The translations under genes and the position numbers were made by a program. From assembly GCA_009929735.1 (NCBI GenBank), contig RZZU01000004.1, forward strand, positions 1-64,000: DNA of 64,000 bases, in the 5' to 3' direction. The notes below the pieces were generated by a model. The model had not been told where the DNA came from and ran no database searches. It worked only from the letters and a program-made list of their open reading frames with translations. The number at the start of each line of letters is the position of its first letter. Within the stretch, counting starts at the first letter, position 1. The DNA comes from Clostridia bacterium (GTDB lineage Bacteria; Bacillota; Clostridia; Lachnospirales; Anaerotignaceae). Positions 44,074 to 53,037 of the stretch are shown in pieces.

Positions 44074-44619
44074 TTACTGCTCCATTTGTCTGCCCAAAAA
44101 GCCAGCAGCTGTCTGTGCCAATTTCCCCTCAACCTCGCCCATCTTTTTGTCCTTTGAAAGGAAAATAACTGCACCCATGGCATCCCCCTCCGCAATAATT
44201 GGGGTAATCAGCTGATGATTATATCCTTCCATGCTGTCATCATCCAGAATAGACACAAAATTGCTATCACTTTTATCTGCAATCAGCGTGGTTCTGCGAT
44301 TGATGCAATTTTCCATCTCTTGACTAATATGCTTTTCAAACAATTCTTTTTTGGAGCCGCCGGAAACAGCAATAATCTGATCCTTGTCTACAATACAAGT
44401 TACGTGTCCAGCTGACTGTGCCAAGGAATCTGCATACTCCTTTGCAAATGTCCCCAGCTCGCCAATGGGTGAATACTTCTTTAAAATAATTTCACCCTCT
44501 CTATCTGTGAAAATCTCCAATGGATCTCCTTCTCTGATCCGCAATGTGCGGCGGATCTCCTTTGGGATAACCACTCTGCCTAAATCATCTATTCTTCTTA
44601 CGATTCCCGTCGCTTTCAT
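44074..44619 (-). CDS. spoVT: Stage V sporulation protein T
   Basis: This 181-residue transcription factor modulates sigma-G genes in the forespore. The N-terminal AbrB-type swapped-hairpin domain (MKATGIVRRIDDLGRVVIPK, then TLRIREGDPLEIF) is followed by a GAF-like C-terminal domain (about 55-178). GGAGG precedes ATG 44619; an earlier in-frame ATG lacks spacing. It is monocistronic with its own terminator. It is the clearest evidence in this window that the organism forms endospores. Confidence 0.95.
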   Translation of the reverse strand: MKATGIVRRIDDLGRVVIPKEIRRTLRIREGDPLEIFTDREGEIILKKYSPIGELGTFAKEYADSLAQSAGHVTCIVDKDQIIAVSGGSKKELFEKHISQEMENCINRRTTLIADKSDSNFVSILDDDSMEGYNHQLITPIIAEGDAMGAVIFLSKDKKMGEVEGKLAQTAAGFLGRQMEQ

Positions 44620-44755
44620 ATAAAATTCCTCCATTTACAAATAAGGTTGTAGCATTTGATTTCTCTTGTGCTTGTATTATTTGTAAAAGAACCGAAAATA
44701 TACCTACTCATATTCAGGAATAAATTTTTTTGTTTTCCTTTTTTCTCTGCAAAAA

Positions 44756-44793
44756 AATAAATGCTCCAACTATTGAAAAATCGAAGCATTTTC
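44756..44793 (-). terminator. Probable terminator of gpsA
   Basis: Read leftward, AAATGCT/AGCATTT closes an 18-base loop and is followed by ATTTTTTTG, a few bases past the gpsA stop codon. Confidence 0.6.
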
Positions 44794-44797
44794 ATTT

Positions 44798-45787
44798 TTA
44801 TTCAGCCTTGCCGCCTCTGCTCATCAGTTCCAGCACGACCTGCTCTACATTTTTTCCTCGAAACAACACATCATTAATGGCATTTGTAATCGGCATTTCC
44901 ACATTGTGTTCCTTTGCCAATTCACAGGCAGCCTGAACCGTATTTACACCCTCTACTACCATTTTAATTTCCTTCAAGGTATCCTCAAGGCTTTTCCCCT
45001 GTCCTAATAAAATACCGGCTCTGCGGTTTCTGGAGTGCATACTTGTGCAGGTTACAATTAAATCTCCAATGCCCGAAAGGCCTGCAAAGGTTTCCGTCTT
45101 TCCACCCATTTCCACGCCAAGACGTTTCATTTCGGCAATACCACGGGTCATAATCGCCGCTTTTGTATTATCCCCAAAGCCTAACCCATCAGACATACCT
45201 GCCGCAAGCGCCATCACATTTTTCAATGCCGCCCCCATCTCCACCCCAATCACGTCTGTATTGGTATACAGGCGAAATCTTGTGTTCATAAATTCACTCT
45301 GCACCATTTTGGCGGTTTCTTCATTTTCAGAAGCAATTAAGCAAGTGGTAGGAATATCTCTTGCAACCTCCTCTGCATGGCTGGGCCCTGATAAAACACA
45401 AACCTGACATTGAGGTGCGCATTCCTGAATTACCTGGGAAAGACGCTTTAAACTGCCTTCTTCAAGCCCTTTGGCAACGTTCACCAAAACCTGTTCCTTG
45501 GTAAAAAGCGGCGCAAATTCCAATACCGTTTGGCGTACCGCCTTCGATGGAACAGACAGTATAATGATTTCGGCATCCTCGACTGCCTTCTCACGGCTCG
45601 TTGTAAATTTCAATCCTTCGGGCAAAGTAATCCCGGGTAAATATCTTTTATTTTCCCGTTCTCTTTGCATTTCATCTGCCGCATCCTGACGTCTGGACCA
45701 AATCACAACATCATGCCCATGCTTTTGGAGCATCACCGCCAAAGCCGTGCCCCAACTGCCTGAACCAATCACCGTAACTTTTTTCAC
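44798..45787 (-). CDS. gpsA: Glycerol-3-phosphate dehydrogenase [NAD(P)+]
   Basis: This 329-residue enzyme reduces dihydroxyacetone phosphate to sn-glycerol-3-phosphate for phospholipids. The nucleotide loop VIGSGSWGTALA lies at 5-16, SVPSKAVR near 78, VNVAKGLE near 105, the catalytic lysine region GAALKNVMALAAG near 185, and DLIVTCTS.HSRNRR near 247. It follows plsY by 23 bases, the usual Firmicutes der-plsY-gpsA order, in which PlsY then acylates the product. Confidence 0.97.
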   Translation of the reverse strand: MKKVTVIGSGSWGTALAVMLQKHGHDVVIWSRRQDAADEMQRERENKRYLPGITLPEGLKFTTSREKAVEDAEIIILSVPSKAVRQTVLEFAPLFTKEQVLVNVAKGLEEGSLKRLSQVIQECAPQCQVCVLSGPSHAEEVARDIPTTCLIASENEETAKMVQSEFMNTRFRLYTNTDVIGVEMGAALKNVMALAAGMSDGLGFGDNTKAAIMTRGIAEMKRLGVEMGGKTETFAGLSGIGDLIVTCTSMHSRNRRAGILLGQGKSLEDTLKEIKMVVEGVNTVQAACELAKEHNVEMPITNAINDVLFRGKNVEQVVLELMSRGGKAE

Positions 45788-45810
45788 TGTTGCCCACCTC
45801 CAATATTCGC

Positions 45811-46425
45811 CTACTGCACGCTCTTATGCAGTGTAAATTTATTTTCCGTACCAGACCTTAATCGTTTTATATTTGCCCTATGGAGCCAAATTGCTAAAAT
45901 CGCCAAAGCTGTAAACAGTACAACGCCTTCTATTGGCATCCCGAAAAAGAAGGCACAAATTGGAATAGAAATGTAGAACAAAATAGAACCAACAGAAATA
46001 AAATGGGAAAACATTACACCCAAAATTCCAACCCCTATGGTAATGACTGCAAACAAAGGTGAAAATACAAATGCCAAGGAAAGAACAAACCCAATGGTAG
46101 AGGCAATTCCCTTGCCCCCCTTGAATTTTAAATAAAAAGGAAAATCATGCCCTAAAATCGTACCTGCACCTGCATAAATAGACGCAAGAAGGCTGTGATC
46201 AGGAAATATCGCCCTGCAAAGAAAGAATGCCAGCACACCCTTTAAAATATCCCCCAGAAAGGTAGCCGCTCCTGCCCGAAAGCCTAAAACACGAAGGGCA
46301 TTGGTTGTCCCCAAATTTCCGCTTCCTTTTTTACGCAAATCTGTTTTTGTCACCTTGCCAACGATAAACCCCATGGAAATACAGCCAATAAAATATCCGA
46401 TTAACAAGCAAAAAATTCTGAACAT
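45811..46425 (-). CDS. plsY: Acyl-phosphate:glycerol-3-phosphate acyltransferase PlsY
   Basis: This 204-residue membrane enzyme with five hydrophobic segments makes lysophosphatidic acid, the first step of phospholipid synthesis. All three conserved loops are present: the GSGNLGTTNALRVLG segment near 35, HDFPFYLKFKGGKGIAST near 95, and the C-terminal loop near 180. Its start lies one base past the der stop codon, so translation is coupled. Confidence 0.96.
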   Translation of the reverse strand: MFRIFCLLIGYFIGCISMGFIVGKVTKTDLRKKGSGNLGTTNALRVLGFRAGAATFLGDILKGVLAFFLCRAIFPDHSLLASIYAGAGTILGHDFPFYLKFKGGKGIASTIGFVLSLAFVFSPLFAVITIGVGILGVMFSHFISVGSILFYISIPICAFFFGMPIEGVVLFTALAILAIWLHRANIKRLRSGTENKFTLHKSVQ

Positions 46426-46426
46426 A

Positions 46427-47752
46427 TCAATCCTTTTCCCCTTTTTCCCTCACGATAAAATGAATCGGCGTACCTACAAAACCAAAAGCGTCTCTCAACT
46501 GATTTTCAATATATCTTCGATAGGAGAAATGAAATAATTCTTTTGAATTTACAAAAATTACAAAAGTAGGCGGCTTTACCGAAACCTGCGTCATATAATA
46601 CAGCTTCAGCTGACGTCCCTTATCTGCGGGAGGCTGTTGCATCGCCATTGCCTCAATCAATACCTCGTTCAGCATGCCAGTACTGATGCGCAGCGCATGA
46701 TTTTCGTGCACCATCTGAATTAATTCCAGCATACGGGTAATCCGCTGTCCCGAGAGGGCAGAAATAAATACCCTTGGTGCATAAGCCATGTATGCCAGCT
46801 CATTTCCAATATCCTTCAAATAGCTGTTCATGGTTTTATCGTCTTTTTCGATGGAATCCCATTTATTTACGGCAACAATGGCTGCCTTGCCTCTTTCATG
46901 GGCAATCCCCGCAATTTTTGTATCCTGATCTGTAATGCCCTCATTGGCATCTATGATTAAAATTGCTACATCACAACGTTCCACCGCCGCCACTGCACGG
47001 ATAATGCTGAAACGCTCAATTTCTTCCTTGATTTTACTTTTACGACGCATCCCTGCCGTATCAATAAAAATATATTTCTGTCCGTCTATGGTAATCGGCG
47101 TATCAATGGCATCTCTTGTTGTACCGGGGATATTGCTTACAATCAAGCGATCCTCCCCTAAAATTTTGTTAATCAAAGAAGACTTGCCAACGTTTGGCTT
47201 CCCAATAATGGCAACACGAATGGCATCTTCATCTTCTGCCACATCACCGCCTTTAGGGAAGTATTCAACCACACAATCCAGCATATCTCCAAGCCCCAAC
47301 GCCTGTCCTGAAGAAATCGGCATTGGATCGCCGATTCCCAGCTCATAAAATTCATAAATATCCAAGGTATCCCGTCTGGTGCTGTCCACCTTATTTACCG
47401 CCAGTACCACGGGCTTCTTTGTGCGGCGCAGCATATTCGCCACTTGACGGTCGTCATCTGTCACCCCTGTTTTTACATCGGTAACAAATAAAACAACGTC
47501 GGCAGTTTCAATGGCAACTTCTGCCTGCTGCAAAATCTGTTTTTGAATAATTTCTTCGGAACCGATTTCCAAACCACCGGTATCAATCAATGTAAATTTA
47601 TGATTCAGCCATTCCACATCCGCATAAATACGATCACGGGTTACCCCCGGTGTATCCTGAACAATGGAGATTTTCTCTCCTGCCAAGCGGTTAAATAACG
47701 TAGATTTCCCTACATTGGGACGGCCAACCACAGCTACGATTGGTCTGCTCAT
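46427..47752 (-). CDS. der: Ribosome-assembly GTPase Der (EngA)
   Basis: This 441-residue tandem GTPase is needed for 50S subunit maturation. Two complete GTPase domains are visible: [12 protein letters not shown] near 10 with DTGG and NKVD, and [12 protein letters not shown] near 182 with DTAGM and NKWD. A C-terminal KH-like domain follows (about 355-435). Start 47752 is chosen for GGAGG 8 bases upstream. It heads the der-plsY-gpsA operon. Confidence 0.97.
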   Translation of the reverse strand: MSRPIVAVVGRPNVGKSTLFNRLAGEKISIVQDTPGVTRDRIYADVEWLNHKFTLIDTGGLEIGSEEIIQKQILQQAEVAIETADVVLFVTDVKTGVTDDDRQVANMLRRTKKPVVLAVNKVDSTRRDTLDIYEFYELGIGDPMPISSGQALGLGDMLDCVVEYFPKGGDVAEDEDAIRVAIIGKPNVGKSSLINKILGEDRLIVSNIPGTTRDAIDTPITIDGQKYIFIDTAGMRRKSKIKEEIERFSIIRAVAAVERCDVAILIIDANEGITDQDTKIAGIAHERGKAAIVAVNKWDSIEKDDKTMNSYLKDIGNELAYMAYAPRVFISALSGQRITRMLELIQMVHENHALRISTGMLNEVLIEAMAMQQPPADKGRQLKLYYMTQVSVKPPTFVIFVNSKELFHFSYRRYIENQLRDAFGFVGTPIHFIVREKGEKD

Positions 47753-47895
47753 AATTTTTTCCTCCATGTTTCTCTCTATTTCACAAATTCATTTGTGTTT
47801 TCTAATTAATAATCAATAGGCAAATTAAGCCTAAGAAACCATTATAGGATTATACCACAGTATTCTTTCCAAATACAATAGTACATAGCCTGTTT

Positions 47896-48705
47896 TCAGC
47901 CTTTTAACTCCATGACGCCCGCCATGACGCCCCTGTGCTCCCTCATTTTTCTGTGGGAATAAAATCGGTCTGTATCGCACATGGTGCAAAGTCCCGCAAT
48001 TTCAATATTTTCCACACCCATATCCGCTAAGAAACGGCGGTTTGTTTCCCAAAGATCAATGCGATATTTTCCTGATTCACTTGGGTCATCAAAAATAATC
48101 TCGTCCGCAAACGCAAGGTTTTCCCGAAACAGTGCAACCACAGGCTCATCCACCTGAAAGCAGCATTTTCCGATGGAAGGACCGATTGCGGCAGCCACAT
48201 CCTTGGGTTTTGTCCCAAATTCCTGCATCATTTCTTGTAATATGTGCTCCGCCATGCGGTTTGCCGTGCCCATCCAACCGGAGTGCGCCATACCGATGGC
48301 TTTGTGCTTGGTATCCAGCAAAAAAACCGGAACGCAGTCTGCCCCAAAAATCACCAAAGGAATATTGGGCTCATTGGTAATCAACCCATCCACATCTGCA
48401 TAGCCCCGTTCCCGTAATACGCCTTTTCCCTTATCCGCCGCTGTAATCCGCCTTACGTTTGTGGTATGCGTCTGCTGAGAGGTTACATAATTTTCCTTAG
48501 AAAATCCCATAGCATTTCCTAATATATCAAAATTTTTCAAAACCTGTACTTTGTCCTCACCTCTGGTTAAACCCATATTCATCGCAGAATAATAACCTTC
48601 ACTCACACCGCCACGACGTGTTGTAAAGCAATGCTTCACCAAATCCGTTTGTGTTAAATTGTCAAAAACAATGACTTCAATTTCTCCGATTTTTTCTATC
48701 TTCAT
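47896..48705 (-). CDS. pgeF: Peptidoglycan editing factor PgeF (multicopper-oxidase-like, YfiH family)
   Basis: This 269-residue protein has the family motifs: CFTTRRGGVSEG near 27, TSQQTHTTNVR near 78, ADCVPVFLLD near 123, and GMAHSGWMGTANR near 138, which together hold the Cys/His metal site. PgeF removes misincorporated serine-containing precursors from peptidoglycan synthesis; relatives act as purine nucleoside enzymes. It lies 10 bases behind the RNase HII/YraN gene and 140 bases before der. Confidence 0.93.
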   Translation of the reverse strand: MKIEKIGEIEVIVFDNLTQTDLVKHCFTTRRGGVSEGYYSAMNMGLTRGEDKVQVLKNFDILGNAMGFSKENYVTSQQTHTTNVRRITAADKGKGVLRERGYADVDGLITNEPNIPLVIFGADCVPVFLLDTKHKAIGMAHSGWMGTANRMAEHILQEMMQEFGTKPKDVAAAIGPSIGKCCFQVDEPVVALFRENLAFADEIIFDDPSESGKYRIDLWETNRRFLADMGVENIEIAGLCTMCDTDRFYSHRKMREHRGVMAGVMELKG

Positions 48706-48715
48706 GCTCTGCTCC

Positions 48716-49837
48716 TTATGTTAACCAAAATGCATTCTCCGTATAGCGGAAATACGTTTTTCCATCCTCTTCCAAAACCTCTGCAACATCAAAGCGAAAA
48801 TCTCCCTCTAAACCGTTCTCAACAATATAGGCTTTCGCTGTACGGATGATATGTTCCTGCTTTCGTTTGTCAACCGCCTCACAGGGTTCACCTTTTTTTC
48901 GTCCTGCCCTATATTTTACTTCGGTAAAGATGATGTATGTATCTTTTCTTGCGATAATATCAATTTCTCCGCCTTGGCTGCGGTAATTTCTATCTAATAT
49001 TTCATATCCCATGCGCCGCATTTGCTTTGCCGCCAATTCCTCCCCAAAGGCACCTTTTGTTTGATTATCCTCAGGGGTTATAAAATTTTTCACAAAACTT
49101 CTGCGATGAATGGGGCAAATTCCATGCACACGAATTGCCGCAATATGCTCCGCAGATCCATACCCTTTATTGGAGGCAAAGCCATACGCTGGATACAATT
49201 CCGCATAGGTTTCCATAAGTCTGTCACGATATACCTTTGCAACGATACTTGCCGCACCGATGGAAAGGCTTTTTGCATCCCCTTTTATAATGCCCTTTTG
49301 AGGGATAAAAATTTCAGGAATCGTCACAGCATCTGCCAAAATAAATCTTGGCACGGGGTTTAACTGGGCAATTGCCTGTCGCATCGCCTCGTAGTTTGCC
49401 TGTAAAATATTGATTTCATCGATTCTATCCCATGAAACCACGCCAATTCCATAAGAGATAGCCTTATCCAAAATTTCATCGTATAGCACTTCTCGCTTTT
49501 TTGCCGAAAGCTTTTTGGAATCATCTACGCCTTCTATCATACAATTTTTCGGCAGTATCACAGCCGCTGCAACAACAGGTCCGGCCAATGGGCCACGCCC
49601 GACCTCATCCACGCCGGCAATCAAATCGTACCCCTGTTCATAGCAGGCTTTTTCATATTCCAGCAGCTTTCCCAAGCGCATTTGCTCTTTCTCATAAGCG
49701 TTCTTCCTTTTCAAAGCGGATGCAACGGCATTTTGCACGCCTTTTCGCTCATCCAAAGCGAATGCCTCGATTGCTTGGTTCAGCTCTTCCATGGCGCACT
49801 GTTGTAAATACTCTTTGATTTCCTTGATTGACTGCAT
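48716..49837 (-). CDS. rnhB: Fusion: ribonuclease HII + YraN (UPF0102) nuclease-like domain
   Basis: This 373-residue protein has two parts. Residues about 1-255 are RNase HII, which nicks DNA at misincorporated ribonucleotides: GVDEVGRGPLAGPVVAAAVIL near 75, DDSKKLSAKKRE near 104, DA near 168, and KGDAKSLSIGAASIVAKV.RD near 185. Residues about 260-373 are a YraN/UPF0102 domain (GAFGEELAAKQMRRMGYEILDRNYR, GGEIDIIA, FTEVKYR). The first 70 residues are the helical extension seen in some RNase HII. The active-site residues of both halves are kept and no frameshift is visible. Many relatives carry the two as adjacent separate genes. Confidence 0.93.
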   Translation of the reverse strand: MQSIKEIKEYLQQCAMEELNQAIEAFALDERKGVQNAVASALKRKNAYEKEQMRLGKLLEYEKACYEQGYDLIAGVDEVGRGPLAGPVVAAAVILPKNCMIEGVDDSKKLSAKKREVLYDEILDKAISYGIGVVSWDRIDEINILQANYEAMRQAIAQLNPVPRFILADAVTIPEIFIPQKGIIKGDAKSLSIGAASIVAKVYRDRLMETYAELYPAYGFASNKGYGSAEHIAAIRVHGICPIHRRSFVKNFITPEDNQTKGAFGEELAAKQMRRMGYEILDRNYRSQGGEIDIIARKDTYIIFTEVKYRAGRKKGEPCEAVDKRKQEHIIRTAKAYIVENGLEGDFRFDVAEVLEEDGKTYFRYTENAFWLT

Positions 49838-49981
49838 GGTTCCCCCGCCTTTCTTTTATTCATTATATCATAAAACTGCAAAGAAGCGGTCAACCCTATG
49901 CGTAAAATTATTCATAAAATTATCTATGCCACAAACAAGTAACAAAAAAATTGTTTCCATTGCTAAGGAATCGCTGCTTTA

Positions 49982-50155
49982 AGGGAGGGTGTACAGATAG
50001 TCAAGAAAATTTTTCAATTAGCAAGGAAAAAAATGCAGTAATCGCAACGCTATTGCCAGGCTTTTTGACGCCATCCGATTGGAAAATTTACCAAGCATTT
50101 AAATGTGCACACGGAATGAATCAGCGTTTCCCTAACCATTTTTTTATTCATGATT
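49982..50155 (+). repeat. Decayed repeat, copy 1 (relict of a coding sequence)
   Basis: About 170 bp align with 52673-52840 in the same orientation at roughly 70-75 percent by eye. In the best frame both encode GFLTPS.W.IYQA...CAH.MN, preceded in another frame by a KIF..ARKK-like helix; the two frames meet at GGCTTTTTGAC in both copies. Neither copy gives a complete gene. I do not recognise the parent protein. Confidence 0.6.
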
Positions 50156-50235
50156 AATATAACCGCGCTCTTCCCTCCGACCTTTATGCTGTCTTACTTG
50201 CATTTCTGCTTGTCAATTAATTGGCAATTTCATGA

Positions 50236-50264
50236 TTGCACTAAGAAAAGAGGAATGCTATAAT
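50236..50264 (+). promoter_or_regulatory. Near-consensus promoter before a compact hairpin
   Basis: TTGCAC (50236-50241) and TATAAT (50259-50264) are separated by exactly 17 bases. Confidence 0.8.
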
Positions 50265-50270
50265 GATTTT

Positions 50271-50332
50271 GCTGAGCAGCTAAAAGCGCGTAAGTCCGAG
50301 CAAGGATTTATGCGCTTTTTGCTGCTTTTTTA
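50271..50332 (+). ncRNA. Candidate small RNA consisting of one long hairpin and a T run
   Basis: The predicted start is about 7 bases after TATAAT, directly at a hairpin. Its outer stem is AGCAGC/GCTGCT; its inner stem, AAAAGCGC.TAA.TCC with GGATTTATGCGCTTTT, is about 15 bp. Seven T residues end it at 50332, giving an RNA of about 60 bases. It could be an independent sRNA or an early terminator in the leader of the MFS gene 170 bases downstream. Confidence 0.5.
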
Positions 50333-50503
50333 TTTGTCAGGGAAAAAATGTTTTTTTCAAAAAGCAGTCTTTTTCAGTTAATCAAGGGGATTTTCATTGC
50401 AACCTTCCGCAACATTTTTATTTCCTTGATTGATGCAGCACTACCCTCGCCGTGATGGGCACAAATAAAATTCATCTATAACGAAAATAGGAGTGAGTAA
50501 ACG

Positions 50504-51676
50504 ATGAAAGAAACAAGTACCGTTAAGCTTTGGTCGAAAAATTTTGTTTTCATTATTTTGATTAATTTTCTGGTCTTTTTAAATCATATAATGCTGGTGT
50601 CAACCTTCCCCTTCTACATTGCCAAATTAGGCGGAAGTGAAGCAGTTTCGGGTACAGCCGCCACCCTCTTTTCCCTTGTGGCAGTTATTTTCCGCCCTTT
50701 TATCGGATGGATGCTAGATAACGGCAAGCGTAAGGCCATTCTCATAATCGGTCTTTGTGGTATGGCGGTCACACCCATTGGTTACCTTATCTTTTCCGTG
50801 GTGTATATGGCTCTTGTTTGCAGAATGCTCCATGGTGCATCCTTAGCGTACTTCAATACCTCAACGGCAACAATCGCTTCCGACATCATTCCCCAATCAC
50901 GCTTTGCCGAAGGAATGGGATTTTTCGGTATAGCTACCGCACTGGCAACTGCCTGTGCCCCCGCTTTTGGCCTTGCAATCATGGACAAGATGGGTTTTGA
51001 AACATTGTTCCTTTGCGCAACAGGGTCTATTCTCATTGCATTTATTTTGCTGTTCCTTTTGAAAACTCCCGTTATAGAAACAGTAAAAAAGCCCTTTAGC
51101 TTAAAAGGCTTGGTTGATAAAAATGCACTTCCTGCTTCTGCGGTCACCGTTATTTTCATGCTAACTTTCGGTGCATTGGAAAATTTTCTTTCCAAATATG
51201 CCGCTGATCATGGGCTTCCCTCGGGTGGCATATACTTCGCAATCATGAGCGTTATGCTGTTTCTCACCCGTATTTCTGTAGGTAAGATCGCTGATAGGGA
51301 GGGGGAGGAAATATTTGTTTATACCTGTAATGCAAGTATGCTCTCCGCCCTTTTATTGCTATCCTTTACCCATACTACATTGTCCTTTGTTCTTTCAGCT
51401 GTTTTAGCCGGTTATGCCTTTGGCGGTCTTGAACCTGCTCTTCAATCAATGGCGATACATATCGCTCCACCGGAAAAACGGGGCAGTGCAAATTCCACCT
51501 TCTTATGCGCATATGGCATCGGCTTAGGCGGTGGCGTTGCAGGCTGGCTGATTGCCGGTTCAGGGTACCATATTATGTGGTTCGCTCTGTCAATGGCAAA
51601 TATTGTTTCTGTCGTTGTCTATCTCATTTTCGGGAGAAGTCACCCTTCTTCATTTCACTATAAGAAGCATACCTAA
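50504..51676 (+). CDS. Major facilitator superfamily transporter
   Basis: This 390-residue protein has 12 hydrophobic segments in two six-helix halves. The MFS motif A region FRPFIGWMLDNGKRK lies near 65-79, and the matching second-half loop TRISVGKIADREGEE near 252. It resembles small drug/metabolite exporters, but the substrate is unknown. AGGAG precedes the ATG. It lies between the two copies of a decayed repeat, with a promoter-hairpin unit upstream. This makes recent insertion or duplication of the segment possible. Confidence 0.9.
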   Translation: MKETSTVKLWSKNFVFIILINFLVFLNHIMLVSTFPFYIAKLGGSEAVSGTAATLFSLVAVIFRPFIGWMLDNGKRKAILIIGLCGMAVTPIGYLIFSVVYMALVCRMLHGASLAYFNTSTATIASDIIPQSRFAEGMGFFGIATALATACAPAFGLAIMDKMGFETLFLCATGSILIAFILLFLLKTPVIETVKKPFSLKGLVDKNALPASAVTVIFMLTFGALENFLSKYAADHGLPSGGIYFAIMSVMLFLTRISVGKIADREGEEIFVYTCNASMLSALLLLSFTHTTLSFVLSAVLAGYAFGGLEPALQSMAIHIAPPEKRGSANSTFLCAYGIGLGGGVAGWLIAGSGYHIMWFALSMANIVSVVVYLIFGRSHPSSFHYKKHT

Positions 51677-52107
51677 GGCAATACAGCACCATTCTGCGTG
51701 CCCAGATGTTCAGTCAGGTTTTTCGTCAGACAGAACAAAAAACACAGCTGATACTGGATGTATTGGCCAGCATTATCGTACACACTGATGAAAAGATACA
51801 AACAGATGGGTGCGCAAAGCATACGCTGTAAATTGCGTGGTGTTTCCTAAAATTAGAATATAGATCAAAAGTGAAAAAGGTGATTTAGAAAGGGAATGTC
51901 ATCAAAATTTATTGTAATTGGATGAAAAAACAATGCTGAATCAAGCAAAAATACTTTTCAGCAGGTTCAGCTTAGAGAGGTTTCAAACCTAGTATATATT
52001 CAACTATAACGAATTACTTTATACCACCCTTGCAACGGAATCAAGCTAAAAAAAATTGGTTCATTCTAAAATCACAGTGCTCCAGCATTTTATTCTCTTC
52101 GGCATTT
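51677..52107. other. Intergenic region after the MFS gene with a possible relict ORF
   Basis: A 41-codon frame (51706-51831, starting MFSQVFRQTEQKTQLILDVL) has amphipathic, protein-like composition but no ribosome site; it may be a gene remnant. GTTTCCTAAAA at 51841-51851 matches the core of the 23-bp repeats flanking copy A. The rest is AT-rich with nothing recognised. Confidence 0.35.
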
Positions 52108-52419
52108 TTATGCTTCCTCGTTTTTAATTGACCAATATATCATAAACGCTAAAGCTCCTCGCAGTAAAATAATGCCACCTATGATTAGGAGTTCAGATAA
52201 ATCGTGTACGATGACAGTACGTAAAATCTCGCCGCCAAGCTTAAATTCAAGTCCCATTGACATCCCCTTAGAAAGATTAAGACGAGTGTGGGGGTCATTG
52301 CGAATAAAGTTATATATACCCCTTACGCCAGCTATGATAAGCACACCAACGCCAGCAAATTCAAATATTAAAATTGCCGCTTCTGTAAGCGTGAGCAGAA
52401 ATTGACGTAATACCTCCAT
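52108..52419 (-). CDS. DUF1622 membrane protein
   Basis: This 103-residue protein has three hydrophobic segments (about 8-33, 60-80 and 80-98) and the DUF1622 pattern FEFAGVGVLIIAGVRGIYNFI followed by LEFKLGGEILRTVIVHDLSELLIIGGIILLRG (given here in parts). Start 52419 is chosen for AGGAG 8 bases upstream. Function unknown. It stands alone, opposite in direction to the MFS gene; the 52420-52670 stretch upstream holds only AT-rich promoter-like sequence. Confidence 0.85.
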   Translation of the reverse strand: MEVLRQFLLTLTEAAILIFEFAGVGVLIIAGVRGIYNFIRNDPHTRLNLSKGMSMGLEFKLGGEILRTVIVHDLSELLIIGGIILLRGALAFMIYWSIKNEEA

Positions 52420-52672
52420 AGCTGCAGCTCCTCTCATAAAATTTTAGTATATTATATCACCTTTTCAGACAAAAATATACAATTTTAGTATAATATGTCC
52501 AATTTTTATTTTATTCAAAAAAATTTTCATGCTATAACAGCTATCATGCTCTACGAAAGAGATCGTAACCAGAATAACGTAGATTATGTATTGTGCGGTA
52601 AGTTGAAATAAACATTGCTAATGGAGTCTAAGCTCAGTTGAATCAAAAAATTTCAAAGGAAGGGATTATTTA

Positions 52673-52840
52673 ATGGAGGATGTGCAGATGATCATGGAAA
52701 TTTTTCGATCGGCAAGAAAAAAAACGCAGCAATCACAGCGCTATTGCGAGGCTTTTTGACCCCCTCCAAGTGGAACATTTACCAAGCAGTTGGATGTGCG
52801 CACGAAATGAATCTGTGTTTCACTAGTAAACACTATGCCA
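52673..52840 (+). repeat. Decayed repeat, copy 2
   Basis: This is the partner of 49982-50155. It begins ATGGAGGATGTGCAGATG and reads MEDVQMIMEIFRSARKKTQ then QSQRYCEAF before a stop at GGCTTTTTGACC. The next frame continues GFLTPSKWNIYQAVGCAHEM. The one-base frame offset is at the same place as in copy 1. Confidence 0.6.
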
Positions 52841-52991
52841 AAATTATTTGCAATTTTTCTTATAACATTCAAGGGTTGCAATACCTTCCAAAAACGGGAA
52901 ACTTCCGAAAGTTATTACCCCACCAAGTCAAGCATACCAACAATTTCAACTAGCCTATGCAAATCAAACAATTTCCATATCAATAAAAATC

Positions 52992-53037
52992 AACCCCCAA
53001 AACCACTGATTTTATCAGTAATTTCGGGGGTTTTTTT
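52992..53037. terminator. Hairpin terminator at the 3' end of rnjA
   Basis: ACCCCC/GGGGGT with an inner ACTGAT/ATCAGT stem forms a long hairpin that touches the rnjA stop codon. T7 follows on the plus strand and a less regular T-rich run on the minus strand, so it can act both ways. Confidence 0.75.
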
